A DNA stretch of 64,000 nt, from assembly GCF_900100205.1 (NCBI RefSeq), contig NZ_FNEQ01000001.1, positions 434,001 to 498,000 on the forward strand, given 5' to 3'. Made by a program: the position numbers and the translations under genes. Shown piece by piece: positions 8,768-17,900 of the stretch (positions are counted from its first letter, which is position 1; every line of letters begins with the position of its first letter). This DNA is from Duganella sp. OV510 (lineage in GTDB: Bacteria > Pseudomonadota > Gammaproteobacteria > Burkholderiales > Burkholderiaceae_D). A model generated the notes under the pieces. The model saw nothing but the letters and a program-made list of their open reading frames with translations. It had not been told where the DNA came from and did no database searches.

Positions 8768-9715
8768 ATGGCTGTAGATCGTATCGGAGCAGCGACGCGC
8801 CCACTGAGCGTCCCGGACCGGCCGCTGGCACAGCCAGGCCAGGTCACGCGCGTGCCCGGCAGCGAAGGCCCGCTCGATATCGATTTTCCGCTCGGCCCAC
8901 TCGCTCCCGGTGGCCCCAACGGCACCAACGGCCCGCATTCGGTCGGCGCCATTGTTGATGGCCCGGACGCCCGTGGCCTGCCGCCCGGCGCCGCCGAAGC
9001 GCTGGCCAGTGCACTGGCCGAGATGCCGGATGGCGCCGATCCGGCCGCCATGCGCCCCAATCAAGTATTCCTGTCACGCCAGCTGGTGTGGCAACCACCC
9101 GATACCAGCCTGATGGCCGCCTCCTGGCAGGTCATGGTGCGCACCTATGCCGAGCAGCGCGCCGCCTGGCTGGAACAGGCCAGCGGCCAGCACCTGCCGG
9201 CCAGCCTGTTCATGGCCGACCACTCGCCACGCGACGCTCGTCCCGGCATGCCGCTGGTGACCGAAATGGAACCATGGCGCTTTGCCGTGTTTGCCTGGGG
9301 CGCCGAGCGCCTGGTATTGAAAGTCGTGGTCAAGGACGACGACGAATATGACCGCAACCGCCGCCGGCGTTCGCGCGTGGCCTTGCGTCTGGAACTGATG
9401 CTGCCCGGCGTCGGCCGCGTGGTGATCCAGCTGGAACCGGCCAGCGGCAACGGCGTGGTGATGGAAATCGGCGCCACGCAAACCTCGGCCATGCAGCACA
9501 TGCGCGAGATTCTGCCGCAGCTGGCGGCGGTGGTCAGCCGCTCCGGCCTGACCATCCTGCGCTGCCGCCTGCGGCGCGAACTGCCTTCGCCAGCCGGCGA
9601 ACACGCCCACCCAAGCCGCCTGCACACGGCGGCGCTGACGCTGGCGCTGTTCAAGGCCATGGCGGAAGTGGCGACCCTGCTATCCCAACCCGCCCTTGCC
9701 GATGAGTTGCAATAA
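8768..9715 (+). CDS. Flagellar-locus protein with FliK C-terminal-like domain
   Basis: The ATG at 8768 is used rather than the TTG at 8765; this gives 315 residues. The N-terminal ~100 residues are proline/glycine-rich and look disordered. From about residue 205 the segment RVALRLELMLPGVGRVVIQL, then GVVMEIG and later HMREILPQLAAVV with LTILRCRL, follows the pattern of the FliK hook-length-control C-terminal domain (LxLxPxxLGxVxVxL ... LLRxxLPxLxxxLxxxGL). A separate, more typical fliK lies at 27635, so this is a second FliK-C-like protein, placed between the flagellin and a glycosyltransferase. No signal peptide or membrane helix is visible. The family assignment is by my own pattern reading. 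Confidence 0.6.
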   Translation: MAVDRIGAATRPLSVPDRPLAQPGQVTRVPGSEGPLDIDFPLGPLAPGGPNGTNGPHSVGAIVDGPDARGLPPGAAEALASALAEMPDGADPAAMRPNQVFLSRQLVWQPPDTSLMAASWQVMVRTYAEQRAAWLEQASGQHLPASLFMADHSPRDARPGMPLVTEMEPWRFAVFAWGAERLVLKVVVKDDDEYDRNRRRRSRVALRLELMLPGVGRVVIQLEPASGNGVVMEIGATQTSAMQHMREILPQLAAVVSRSGLTILRCRLRRELPSPAGEHAHPSRLHTAALTLALFKAMAEVATLLSQPALADELQ

Positions 9716-9747
9716 GGGCGGGCTTACCCGTTCATTTACTCTTTTCT

Positions 9748-11958
9748 ATGGCAATCCCATCCAACGTAGACCAGTTGTTCGCCCAAGGTGTCCAGTTTCA
9801 CAGTGAAGGCCAGTTGCCACAGGCGCTGCAAGCCTATGAACAAGTGCTGCAGCTCGACCCAGGGCATTTCGATGCCCTGCACAATACCGGCATCGCCGCC
9901 TTCCAGAGCGGCAATTTCGACGCCGCCGCCGGCTTCATCCGCTCGGCGCTGGCGGTCAATCCGGAGCATGCCAACGCGCTCAACAACCTCGGCAACGCCC
10001 TGCGTGAAATGCAGCAACTGGAAGAAGCGCTGCGCAGTTACGACCGCGCGCTGACGTTGGCGCCGGCTGACGCCAACACCCATTTCAACCGCGCCGTCAC
10101 GCTGCAATCGCTGATGCGCAGCGCCGAAGCGCTGCAAGCCTACGAACAGGCGCTCAACCTCGACGCCGGCGACGACCAGGCCTGGAGCAACCGCGCAGCG
10201 CTGCTGTGGCAGACCGGCCAGTACGACCTGGCACTGGTCAACACCGATCAGGCACTGGTGCTGAATCCGCAGAATATCGAAGCACTCAATCATCGCGGCA
10301 ACATCCTGCAGGACCAGGGCCAGCATGAGCAGGCCGAGCAAAGCTACCGCCAGGCACTGGCGCTGTATCCCGAGTACGCCGACGCCCACTACAACCTGGG
10401 CCGCCTGCTGCTGGCCGGCGAACGCCATGCCGATGCGCTGCAACATCTGGATCAGGCAGTTAGCCTGCACCCACAACACGTACAGGCGCACCGCCAGCGC
10501 GCGCTGACACTGCGCGTCCTGCAACAGGCGGAACAGGCGCAGCAGGCGGAAGCCACGGCGCTGCAACTGCAACGCGAACTGGTAGCCGCCTATCGCCAGC
10601 GCGGCGCCGAACTGGAACAGCAGCTGCAACATGCATCGGCAGCCGCGATGTACGCCGCCGCCCTGGAACTCGATGGCGGCGACGCCGAGCTCCAGCAACT
10701 GCACACGCGCGCGCTCGACAACAGCAGCCAGCACGAGGAAGTGCGGCGCGGCCTGCGCGAAGTGCTCAGGCTGAAAACCGAACGCGCCGCACAACACGGC
10801 GCGCCACAGGCCGCTCAACCGCTGGATGCGGAAGCGGCATTGGCAGCTTTTGAAAAGCTGGCCCTGCTGGCGCCTGACAATCCCGGCACCTACGTCAACC
10901 TGGCGCTGCTGCTGAGCGGACTGGACTTGCGCGATCAGGCGCTGGCCAGACTCGACCAGGCACTGGCGATCGCGCCGGACTCGCCCATCGCCAACGTCAA
11001 CAAGGGCCTGCTGTTGCTGGCCCGTGGCGATTACGAGCGCGGCTGGGCCGGCTACGAATGGCGCTGGCACGCGCCGGAGCTGGCGACCTACAAGACGCGG
11101 CGCCGCTTCGTCAAGCCGCAATGGAGCGGCAGCGAATCGCTGCAAGGCAAGACCATCCTGCTGCACGCCGAACAGGGCCTGGGCGACGCGCTGCAATTCT
11201 GCCGCTATGCCGCGCTGGCGAAACAACGCGGCGCCCGCGTCGTGATGGAAGTCTGGGGCACCCTGGCGCCGTTGATGGCCTCGCTGGACGGCGTCGACCA
11301 GATCGTCATCGAGGGCGACGCCCTGCCCGCTTTCGACTACCACATTCCATTGATGAGCTTGGCTGGCGCATTCAATACCCGCGTCGACAGCGTCCCGGCG
11401 CCAGCGTCCTACCTGCGCGCCGATGCGGCCAAGCGCGACGCGTGGGCGGCGCTGCTAGGCCCGAAAACCCGGCCACGCATCGGCATCGTGTGGAGCGGCA
11501 GCGCCACGCACGCCAACGACCATAACCGCAGCCTGCCGCTGTCGGTGCTGACGCCATTGATCTCCGGACAGTACGAGTTCATCAGCCTGCAAAAAGACGT
11601 CCGCACCATGGACCAGCGGTTGCTCGACACGCTGCCGATACGCCAGGTGGCTGGCCAGATCAAGGATTTCAGCGATACCGCCGCGCTGTGCGAGTTGATG
11701 GACGTGGTGCTGACGGTCGACACCAGCGTTGCCCACCTGGCCGGTGCGCTGGGCAAGCCGGTGTGGATCATGCTGCCGAAGCCGTTTGAATGGCGCTGGC
11801 TGGAACAGGGTGAAACCAGCCCATGGTATCCCAGCGCGAAGCTGTATCGCCAGCAGCAGATGGGCGACTGGGAGCCGGTCATTGCAGCCGTCGCCGCCGA
11901 CCTGAACACACTGCCGGGCGCGGGCGGCATGCCGCGCTTCCAGCTGCACACCAACTGA
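9748..11958 (+). CDS. TPR-repeat glycosyltransferase (candidate flagellin glycosyltransferase)
   Basis: In this 736-residue protein, residues ~7-245 hold seven consecutive 34-residue TPR units (for example NALNNLGNALREMQQLEEAL). A less regular helical stretch and two more TPRs follow, ending in RGWAGYEWRWHAPEL. The C-terminal ~330 residues form a GT-B fold: LLHAEQGLGDALQFCRY, RIGIVWSGSATHANDHNRS and TVDTSVAHLAGALGKPVW, as in GT9/GT41-like TPR transferases. Such proteins glycosylate serine/threonine on flagellins and other exported proteins. Its location between flagellin and flhA and 13-bp linkage to a methyltransferase gene support a filament-modification role; donor sugar and target are not known. 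Confidence 0.75.
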   Translation: MAIPSNVDQLFAQGVQFHSEGQLPQALQAYEQVLQLDPGHFDALHNTGIAAFQSGNFDAAAGFIRSALAVNPEHANALNNLGNALREMQQLEEALRSYDRALTLAPADANTHFNRAVTLQSLMRSAEALQAYEQALNLDAGDDQAWSNRAALLWQTGQYDLALVNTDQALVLNPQNIEALNHRGNILQDQGQHEQAEQSYRQALALYPEYADAHYNLGRLLLAGERHADALQHLDQAVSLHPQHVQAHRQRALTLRVLQQAEQAQQAEATALQLQRELVAAYRQRGAELEQQLQHASAAAMYAAALELDGGDAELQQLHTRALDNSSQHEEVRRGLREVLRLKTERAAQHGAPQAAQPLDAEAALAAFEKLALLAPDNPGTYVNLALLLSGLDLRDQALARLDQALAIAPDSPIANVNKGLLLLARGDYERGWAGYEWRWHAPELATYKTRRRFVKPQWSGSESLQGKTILLHAEQGLGDALQFCRYAALAKQRGARVVMEVWGTLAPLMASLDGVDQIVIEGDALPAFDYHIPLMSLAGAFNTRVDSVPAPASYLRADAAKRDAWAALLGPKTRPRIGIVWSGSATHANDHNRSLPLSVLTPLISGQYEFISLQKDVRTMDQRLLDTLPIRQVAGQIKDFSDTAALCELMDVVLTVDTSVAHLAGALGKPVWIMLPKPFEWRWLEQGETSPWYPSAKLYRQQQMGDWEPVIAAVAADLNTLPGAGGMPRFQLHTN

Positions 11959-11971
11959 ACGGAAGCGTACC

Positions 11972-12739
11972 ATGCAGAACCATCAACACACGCCGGCCAG
12001 CGTCAGCTGCCCGGTCTGTCAGGCAGCCACTGTCATCCATGACGTGGTCGATTTCAACAAGAGTTGCGAAGAAGCGCGCCAGTTGTTCCTGCCGCTGTCG
12101 GGACGTCCGGTCTACTACCACCGCTGCCCGGCATGCGCTTTCGTGCTGGCGCCGGAGTTCGGCGGGTGGACGGAGCAGGAATTCCAGCAGCACATCTACA
12201 ACGACAGCTATGTCGAGATTGATCCGGACTATGTCAGCCGGCGTCCGCTGTCGAATGCAGAATTTGTACAGCAGCTGCTGGGCGCCAGCCGCGCCGATAT
12301 CCGTCACCTCGACTACGGTGGAGGCAGCGGCCTGCTATCGGAAACCTTGCGTGGCCATGGCTGGAACTCCAGTTCCTACGACCCATTCCCGCGCAACGAG
12401 CAACAGATCGGCGCGCTGGGCAAGTTCAACCTGATCACCGCCTTCGAAGTGTTCGAGCACGTACCCGACGTGGCCGAGCTGATGAGCAACCTGACGTCGC
12501 TGATGGAAGATGAATGCATGGTGATTTTCTCCACCCTGCTATCGGATGGCCAGATTCAGGCCAACAGCCGCCTGACCTGGTGGTACGCCTCGCCGCGCAA
12601 CGGCCACATCAGCCTGTTCTCGAAGCAAAGCCTGACGCTGCTGGCCGAGCAGCGCGGCCTGCAGTTCGGCAGCTTCAACAACGTCACCCACTGCCTCTTC
12701 AACCGCCTGCCCGCCTGGGCCCAGAAACTCCAAGGCTAA
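11972..12739 (+). CDS. Zinc-ribbon class I SAM-dependent methyltransferase
   Basis: The 255-residue protein has N-terminal paired cysteines CPVC (~residue 12) and CPAC (~50), which make a small zinc ribbon. The SAM-binding motif LDYGGGSGLLSE follows, then the post-motif FNLITAFEVFEHVPD typical of Methyltransf_23-type sugar methyltransferases. The final ~60 residues (SPRNGHISLFSKQSL) match the same group. It is co-transcribed with the TPR-glycosyltransferase (13-bp gap) and is followed by a 39-bp perfect hairpin. It probably methylates the sugar added to flagellin; this is inferred from context. Confidence 0.75.
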   Translation: MQNHQHTPASVSCPVCQAATVIHDVVDFNKSCEEARQLFLPLSGRPVYYHRCPACAFVLAPEFGGWTEQEFQQHIYNDSYVEIDPDYVSRRPLSNAEFVQQLLGASRADIRHLDYGGGSGLLSETLRGHGWNSSSYDPFPRNEQQIGALGKFNLITAFEVFEHVPDVAELMSNLTSLMEDECMVIFSTLLSDGQIQANSRLTWWYASPRNGHISLFSKQSLTLLAEQRGLQFGSFNNVTHCLFNRLPAWAQKLQG

Positions 12740-12741
12740 AC

Positions 12742-12829
12742 ACCGGGGTCAGTTCTGCCAAACGTACACGGGCTCAACTGCTTCGCAGTTGAGCCCGTGT
12801 ACGTTTGGCAGAACTGACCCCGGTTTTTT
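12742..12829 (+). terminator. Very long perfect inverted repeat with T-run (terminator / repeat element)
   Basis: A 39-base arm (12742-12780, beginning ACCGGGGTCAGTTCTGCC) is exactly complementary to 12786-12824, with one further C-G pair and a three-base TTC loop, followed by TTTTTT at 12824-12829. It lies between the convergent methyltransferase and flhA genes; the flhA stop codon lies just inside the T-run. The perfect 40-bp stem is far longer than needed for termination and suggests a dispersed hairpin-type repeat doing double duty. Confidence 0.8.
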
Positions 12830-14915
12830 AACCGACGGTGCCGATGATGCTGACTTCGCGGTTTTCCGGGATTTCGTTGTAGGAGAGGACGTGCAGGCCG
12901 GGCGCGAACAGGCGGGCGTAGCGCGCCAGCAGCGGTCGGATCTGCGGCAGCACCAGCAGCAGCGGCGGCGTCGCCTGCTGCTTCATCTGCTCGCGCGCCA
13001 CCGGCATGTTGACCTGTAATTGGGCCAGCAAATGCGGGTCGATCGGGTAGTTGTCCAGCACGACTTTGCCGCTCTGGCGCGCCTGGTTCAGCGAACCCAG
13101 CAGCATGTTTTCCAGGTCGCCGCCCAGGTTGAACGCCTGCATCTCGGTCTTCTGGCCAAACAAGGCGGTGACGATCTGGCGGCGCAGCGCACAACGCACT
13201 TCGGCCGCCAGCAGGATCGGGTCCTTGGTGGTCTCCGAGCTGTCCACCAGCGTGGTGGCGATCGGCACGATATCTTTCAGCGAGACGTTTTCGGCCAGCA
13301 GCACCCGGAACACGCGCAACAGCTGCGTATGCGTCAGTGCCTTGTCCAGCGATGACGCCAGCTTCGGCGCCTGCGCTGTCAGCCGCTCCACCAGCGCCGG
13401 CACGTCTTCGTGGCGGAACAGCTCCGGCAGGTATTCGCGGATCAGCTTCGACAAGTGGGTGGCAATCGCGCTTGGCGTCTCCACCACCTGGTAACCGAGC
13501 CCCAGCGCATTGGCCTTTTCGCTGGTTTCGATCCATGTCACCGGCATGCCGTACGCCGGTTCGATGCCGGGAATGCCGTCGATCTGGCCATACACGTTCG
13601 GCGACGGAATCGCCATCAGGCGGTCGGCAAACACCTCGGCCTGCGATACCACGCTGCCTGACAGGATCACCGAATACTGCGTCGGCTTCAGCCCCAGGTC
13701 GTCGCGCACGGTGATCGGCGGCAGCAGCAGGCCCATGGATTCCGAAATGCTCTGGCGCACGCCCTTGACGCGCTTGGTCAGCGGCTCGCCATGCGCCTTG
13801 TCGATCAGCGCCACCAGCTTGTAGCCGACGGCCACCTGCAGCGGCTGCACCATCGGCAGGCTGTGCCAGTCGAGGTCCGGCAGGCGATCGTCACGCAGCG
13901 CCGCTTCGATGGCGTCGAGATTCGAGGTCTCCGGTTTCTGCACCCGGTTCAATAGCTTCCAGCCGACATACGCCAGCACCAGCGCAAACGGCACGAACAT
14001 CTGCCACGGCATGCCCGGCACCACGGCCAGGATCATCATCATGCCGGCCGCGCTGAACATCACCTGCGGCGAGGTCAGCACCTGGCTGCCCACCTGCTGC
14101 TCGAAGTCGCCCGAGTCCGAAATACGCGTGACCAGGATCGCAGCGGCAGCCGACAGCAGCAGCGCCGGGATCTGCGCCACCAGGCCGTCACCGATGGTCA
14201 GCAGCGCGTATTGCTTGAAGGCGTCGCCAAACGACATGTCCTGCATCAGCGCGCCAATCGCCACGCCGCCGACCATGTTGATGATCAGGATCAGGATCGA
14301 GGCGACCGCATCGCCGCGCACGAATTTGGACGCACCGTCCATGGCGCCGTAGAAGTCGGCCTCGGTGGCCACATCCATGCGCCGCTGCTGGGCTTTCTCT
14401 TGATTGATCAGGCCGGCGTTCAAGTCGGCGTCAATCGCCATCTGCTTGCCCGGCAAGGCGTCCAGCGTGAAGCGCGCCGACACCTCTGAAATCCGCTCGG
14501 CACCCTTGGTCACCACCATGAAGTTGATGATCATCAGGATCACGAACACCACGATGCCGACCACGTAGTTACCACCAACCACCACATTGCCGAAAGCCTC
14601 GATCACGTGACCGGCAGCTGCCGTGCCCTCATGGCCGTGCAGCAGCACTACCCGGGTCGACGCCACGTTCAGCGTCAGCCGCAGCATGGTGGTGGCCAGG
14701 ATCACCGTCGGGAACACCGAGAAGTCCAGCGGCCGGCGGGCCGACACCGACACCAGGATGACAATCAGCGCCACCACGATATTGAACGTGAACATCACGT
14801 CCAGCAATATCGGCGGCAGCGGCAGGATGATCATCGCCAGGATAATCAACAGGAATGCCGGCGTGGCAAACTTGTGGCGACGTGCCTCCGCAATCAGCGT
14901 TTTGAAAAAATTCAC
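12828..14915 (-). CDS. flhA: Flagellar export gate protein FlhA
   Basis: The 695-residue protein has an N-terminal half with about eight membrane helices and the FHIPEP-type loop TKGAERISEVSARF and LPGKQMAIDADL (about 135-170). The C-terminal half is the cytosolic domain that forms the nonameric ring receiving substrates and chaperones. It works with FlhB and FliPQR as the proton-driven export gate. The start is GTG at 14915, inside GTGA overlapping the flhB stop, so translation is coupled. It is the last gene of the fliMNPQR-flhBA operon. Confidence 0.97.
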   Translation of the reverse strand: MNFFKTLIAEARRHKFATPAFLLIILAMIILPLPPILLDVMFTFNIVVALIVILVSVSARRPLDFSVFPTVILATTMLRLTLNVASTRVVLLHGHEGTAAAGHVIEAFGNVVVGGNYVVGIVVFVILMIINFMVVTKGAERISEVSARFTLDALPGKQMAIDADLNAGLINQEKAQQRRMDVATEADFYGAMDGASKFVRGDAVASILILIINMVGGVAIGALMQDMSFGDAFKQYALLTIGDGLVAQIPALLLSAAAAILVTRISDSGDFEQQVGSQVLTSPQVMFSAAGMMMILAVVPGMPWQMFVPFALVLAYVGWKLLNRVQKPETSNLDAIEAALRDDRLPDLDWHSLPMVQPLQVAVGYKLVALIDKAHGEPLTKRVKGVRQSISESMGLLLPPITVRDDLGLKPTQYSVILSGSVVSQAEVFADRLMAIPSPNVYGQIDGIPGIEPAYGMPVTWIETSEKANALGLGYQVVETPSAIATHLSKLIREYLPELFRHEDVPALVERLTAQAPKLASSLDKALTHTQLLRVFRVLLAENVSLKDIVPIATTLVDSSETTKDPILLAAEVRCALRRQIVTALFGQKTEMQAFNLGGDLENMLLGSLNQARQSGKVVLDNYPIDPHLLAQLQVNMPVAREQMKQQATPPLLLVLPQIRPLLARYARLFAPGLHVLSYNEIPENREVSIIGTVG

Positions 14916-16054
14916 TGCTTAACCTCGCTCATGGATGTGGGCACAACAACTTCACTTTCTCTTGGACGTTCCGGTTCGGCGTTACGCCGGCCGGCACGGA
15001 ATGCCTGCAACTGCAACACATAGTTCAGCACCTGCGACACCGCCTGGTACAGCTGCACCGGGATCTGCTGGTTGACCTGGGCGGTGTTGTAGATGGCGCG
15101 CGCCAGCGGCGGCAGCTCCATCACTTCGATCTTGAACTCGAACGCCAGCCCCTTGATGTACAGCGCGATTTCGTCGACGCCCTTGGCCACCACGTACGGC
15201 GCGGCAGCCTTGTCCAGGTCGTATTTCAGCGCCACCGCGTAGTGCTCCGGGTTGACGATCACCACGTCGGCGGTCGGCACGCTCTTGCGCGCGCTGCGCC
15301 GCGCCATGGCCCGCTGCAACTGGCGGATGCGGCCCTTGACCTCGGGCCGGCCCTCGGTCGACTTGTGTTCTTCCTTCAGGTCCTGCTTGGACATGCGCTG
15401 GTTCTTGGCAAAGAACCAGGCCTGCGCCGGGACGTCGATCAGCGCAAAGATGATGAACACCGCCACCAGCGACATCAGGCCGTCCAGCATCAGGTTGGAG
15501 CCGGACATCAAGGCCTGGCCCAGCGGCATCATCTGCAGCTGCGTGTAATCCGGCACCATGCCGCGCGCCACGTGGATCAACACCGCGATCAGCACGCCGG
15601 CCTTGCCGATCGAGATCAGCAGCTCGAAGGCGTGCTTGCCGCTGAAAAGGCGGCCGATATTGGCCACCGGGCTCATGCGCGAAAACTTCGGCTCCCAGTT
15701 CTTCATCGAAATCACCCAGCCGCCCGGCACCATCGCGCCCAGCACGATGAACAGCGGCACGACGAACAGCGGCAGCAGCATTTTGATCAGCAACATCATC
15801 GAGGTGCTGAACACGATCGACATGGCATTGTCGATCGCACCGTCACCATCCAGCGGCGCAAAGCTCTGGTGGAAGATTTCGTTGAACTCGGCCAGGTAGG
15901 TCGGCAACATGTAGACGAACAGCTTCAGGCTGACCAGGATGCCGATCGCGGTCGACAGGTCGCGCGAGCGGACCACCTGCCCTTCCTGGCGGGATTTCTT
16001 CAGCTTCTGCTGTGAAGCCTTTTCTGTTTTATCGCCTGTGCTGTCGTCAGCCAT
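14912..16054 (-). CDS. flhB: Flagellar export switch protein FlhB (NPEH variant)
   Basis: In this 380-residue protein, the N-terminal DDSTGDKTEKASQQKLKKSR lead is followed by four membrane helices (to ~215) and a cytosolic domain with the self-cleavage site. Here the site reads N268-P269-E270-H271 (VNPEHYAVAL) where the textbook motif is NPTH. N-P cleavage flips substrate specificity from rod/hook to filament in concert with FliK. The tail past ~355 is Arg/Glu-rich. The gene overlaps fliR by eight bases and flhA by four. Confidence 0.96.
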   Translation of the reverse strand: MADDSTGDKTEKASQQKLKKSRQEGQVVRSRDLSTAIGILVSLKLFVYMLPTYLAEFNEIFHQSFAPLDGDGAIDNAMSIVFSTSMMLLIKMLLPLFVVPLFIVLGAMVPGGWVISMKNWEPKFSRMSPVANIGRLFSGKHAFELLISIGKAGVLIAVLIHVARGMVPDYTQLQMMPLGQALMSGSNLMLDGLMSLVAVFIIFALIDVPAQAWFFAKNQRMSKQDLKEEHKSTEGRPEVKGRIRQLQRAMARRSARKSVPTADVVIVNPEHYAVALKYDLDKAAAPYVVAKGVDEIALYIKGLAFEFKIEVMELPPLARAIYNTAQVNQQIPVQLYQAVSQVLNYVLQLQAFRAGRRNAEPERPRESEVVVPTSMSEVKQ

Positions 16055-16838
16055 GCGCCACCTGCATTTGCTGACGTATCATCTCCAGCACCATATTCGT
16101 CATGCGGATATAGTGTTCCGGGATGAAACGCACCACCTGCGCCAGCATCAGCAGGCCGAAGATGGTGATCACGGAGAAGCCCAGTGCAAACAAATTCAGG
16201 CTGGGCGCCACGCGGTTGAGGAAGCCGAAGCCGATCTGCACCACCATGGTCGAAAACACCACCGGCAGCGCCAGCAGCATGGCGGCCGAGAAGATCCAGG
16301 CAACGTTGTACGCCACCGCTTCCAGCAGGTGGTTGCCGAAGCCGTGCCCCAGCGGCCAGGCCTTGAAGCTCTGGCCGATGACGTTGGCAAGCACCAGGTG
16401 GCCGTCAATGGCAAAGAAGACGATGATGGCCAGCGTCGACAGCAGCGCCGAGGTGACGTCCGACGACTGGCCGTTCATCGGGTCGTTCATCACTGCCATC
16501 GACAAGCCCATCTGCGACGACACCATGAAGCCCAGCACGCCGATCACCGACATCGCGAAGTGGAACGCCAGTCCCAGCACGAAGCCGATCAGCGCCTGCT
16601 CGATGGTGGCCACCACGCCGTGCAGCGAGAAGGGATTGATGGCCGCCGGCCCCCAGTCCATGCCGCTGGTCAGCGGCAGCATCAGGATCGCCAGCACCAG
16701 CGCGATCAGGATGCGGATGGTGGTCGGCGTCACCGCCTCGCCCAGCACGGGCGCGCCGATGAACATCGCCAGGATGCGGCAGAACGGCCACCAGATGGCG
16801 GTCAGCAGCGGCAGCAACTGGGCGAAGATCGGTTCCAT
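16047..16838 (-). CDS. fliR: Flagellar export gate protein FliR
   Basis: The 263-residue protein is almost entirely hydrophobic, with about six helices, and shows the FliR/HrcT pattern, for example RILAMFIGAPVLGEAVTPTT near the N terminus and VFSTMVVQIGFGFLNRVAP in the last third. FliR joins FliP and FliQ in the helical export-gate core at the centre of the MS ring. It is eight bases after fliQ and overlaps flhB. Confidence 0.95.
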   Translation of the reverse strand: MEPIFAQLLPLLTAIWWPFCRILAMFIGAPVLGEAVTPTTIRILIALVLAILMLPLTSGMDWGPAAINPFSLHGVVATIEQALIGFVLGLAFHFAMSVIGVLGFMVSSQMGLSMAVMNDPMNGQSSDVTSALLSTLAIIVFFAIDGHLVLANVIGQSFKAWPLGHGFGNHLLEAVAYNVAWIFSAAMLLALPVVFSTMVVQIGFGFLNRVAPSLNLFALGFSVITIFGLLMLAQVVRFIPEHYIRMTNMVLEMIRQQMQVAHG

Positions 16839-16846
16839 GGGCGCGG

Positions 16847-17119
16847 CTAGCCGACCAGGGTGGCGGCGCGGGTAAAGATGGACACGCAGAAGTCCATCAG
16901 GTAAGTCGACATCCAGCGACCGGCCAGGATCACCGCCAGCAAGGTCACCAGCAACCTGGGTAGAAAGCTCAGCGTCTGCTCGTTGATCTGCGTGGCGGCC
17001 TGGAACAGCGCCACCAGCAGGCCGACGATCAAGCCGGGCACCACCAGCACCACCACCAGCAGCATGACGATGTGCAGTGATTCGACCACCAGGTCGACAG
17101 CTATTTCAGGTGTCAACAT
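16847..17119 (-). CDS. fliQ: Flagellar export gate protein FliQ
   Basis: A protein of 90 residues with two membrane helices; the family-typical segment PGLIVGLLVALFQAATQINE with LSFLPRLLVT lies between and after them. Four FliQ copies wrap the FliP-FliR core. It is placed 13 bases after fliP in the standard P-Q-R order. Confidence 0.95.
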   Translation of the reverse strand: MLTPEIAVDLVVESLHIVMLLVVVLVVPGLIVGLLVALFQAATQINEQTLSFLPRLLVTLLAVILAGRWMSTYLMDFCVSIFTRAATLVG

Positions 17120-17132
17120 CAGCGTCGCCCTA

Positions 17133-17900
17133 TCAGTAAGCCTGGATGCTCGTCACGAGCGTGTTGACGGTCAGCGTCCAGCCGTCGACCAGCACGAACA
17201 GCAGCAGTTTGAACGGCAAGGAAATCACCAGCGGCGACAGCATCATCATACCCATCGCCATCAGCACCGATGACACCACCAGGTCGATCACCAGGAAAGG
17301 AATGAACAGCATGCAGCCGATCTGGAACGCGGTCTTCAGCTCCGACAAGACGAACGCCGCCAGCTTGACGGTGAAGGCGTGCTGGGTCGGATCGGTGATC
17401 TTGTCCTCGCCAGCGAGGTGGGCGATCTGCTGCAACGCCGCCTTGCTGGTCTGCGCCATCATGAAACGCGAAATCGGCTTCTCGGCGATCTGCAGCGCGG
17501 TTTCCAGGCCGATCTTGTCCTGGTCGTAGGGCACGAAGGCCTCGGTCCAGATCTCGTTGCCGATCGGCCGCATCACCAGCAGCGTCAGGATCAGCGCCAC
17601 GCCGGTAATCACCCGGTTGGGCAAGCCCTGCTGCAGGCCCAGGGCCTGGCGCAGCAGCGACAGCACAATCACGAAACGGGTAAAGCTGGTCATCATCATG
17701 ACCATTACCGGGAGCAAGCCCAGCAAGGTCATGATGATCAGGATTTGCATCTTGACCGTCAGTTCGGTCTTCGCTCCCGGCACCACATTGGCCAGCAGGT
17801 CGACCGCTTGGGCGGGCATGCAAGCCAGGCCCAGCAAGGCAGCCACCGGCGCGGCCGCCAGCAGGCGACGCCGCCAGTGCGCATTCATGCCCCGGATCAT
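17133..17900 (-). CDS. fliP: Flagellar export gate protein FliP
   Basis: The 255-residue protein has a cleavable signal sequence (LLAAAPVAALLGLACMPAQA), as usual for FliP, then four helices. Conserved segments FTRFVIVLSLLRQALGLQQ and FQIGCMLFIPFLVIDLVV are seen. It forms the pentameric pore base of the export gate. ATG 17900 overlaps the fliN stop as ATGA, supporting this start; a second ATG at 17888 is possible. fliO is absent between fliN and fliP, as in lateral flagellar operons. Confidence 0.96.
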   Translation of the reverse strand: MIRGMNAHWRRRLLAAAPVAALLGLACMPAQAVDLLANVVPGAKTELTVKMQILIIMTLLGLLPVMVMMMTSFTRFVIVLSLLRQALGLQQGLPNRVITGVALILTLLVMRPIGNEIWTEAFVPYDQDKIGLETALQIAEKPISRFMMAQTSKAALQQIAHLAGEDKITDPTQHAFTVKLAAFVLSELKTAFQIGCMLFIPFLVIDLVVSSVLMAMGMMMLSPLVISLPFKLLLFVLVDGWTLTVNTLVTSIQAY

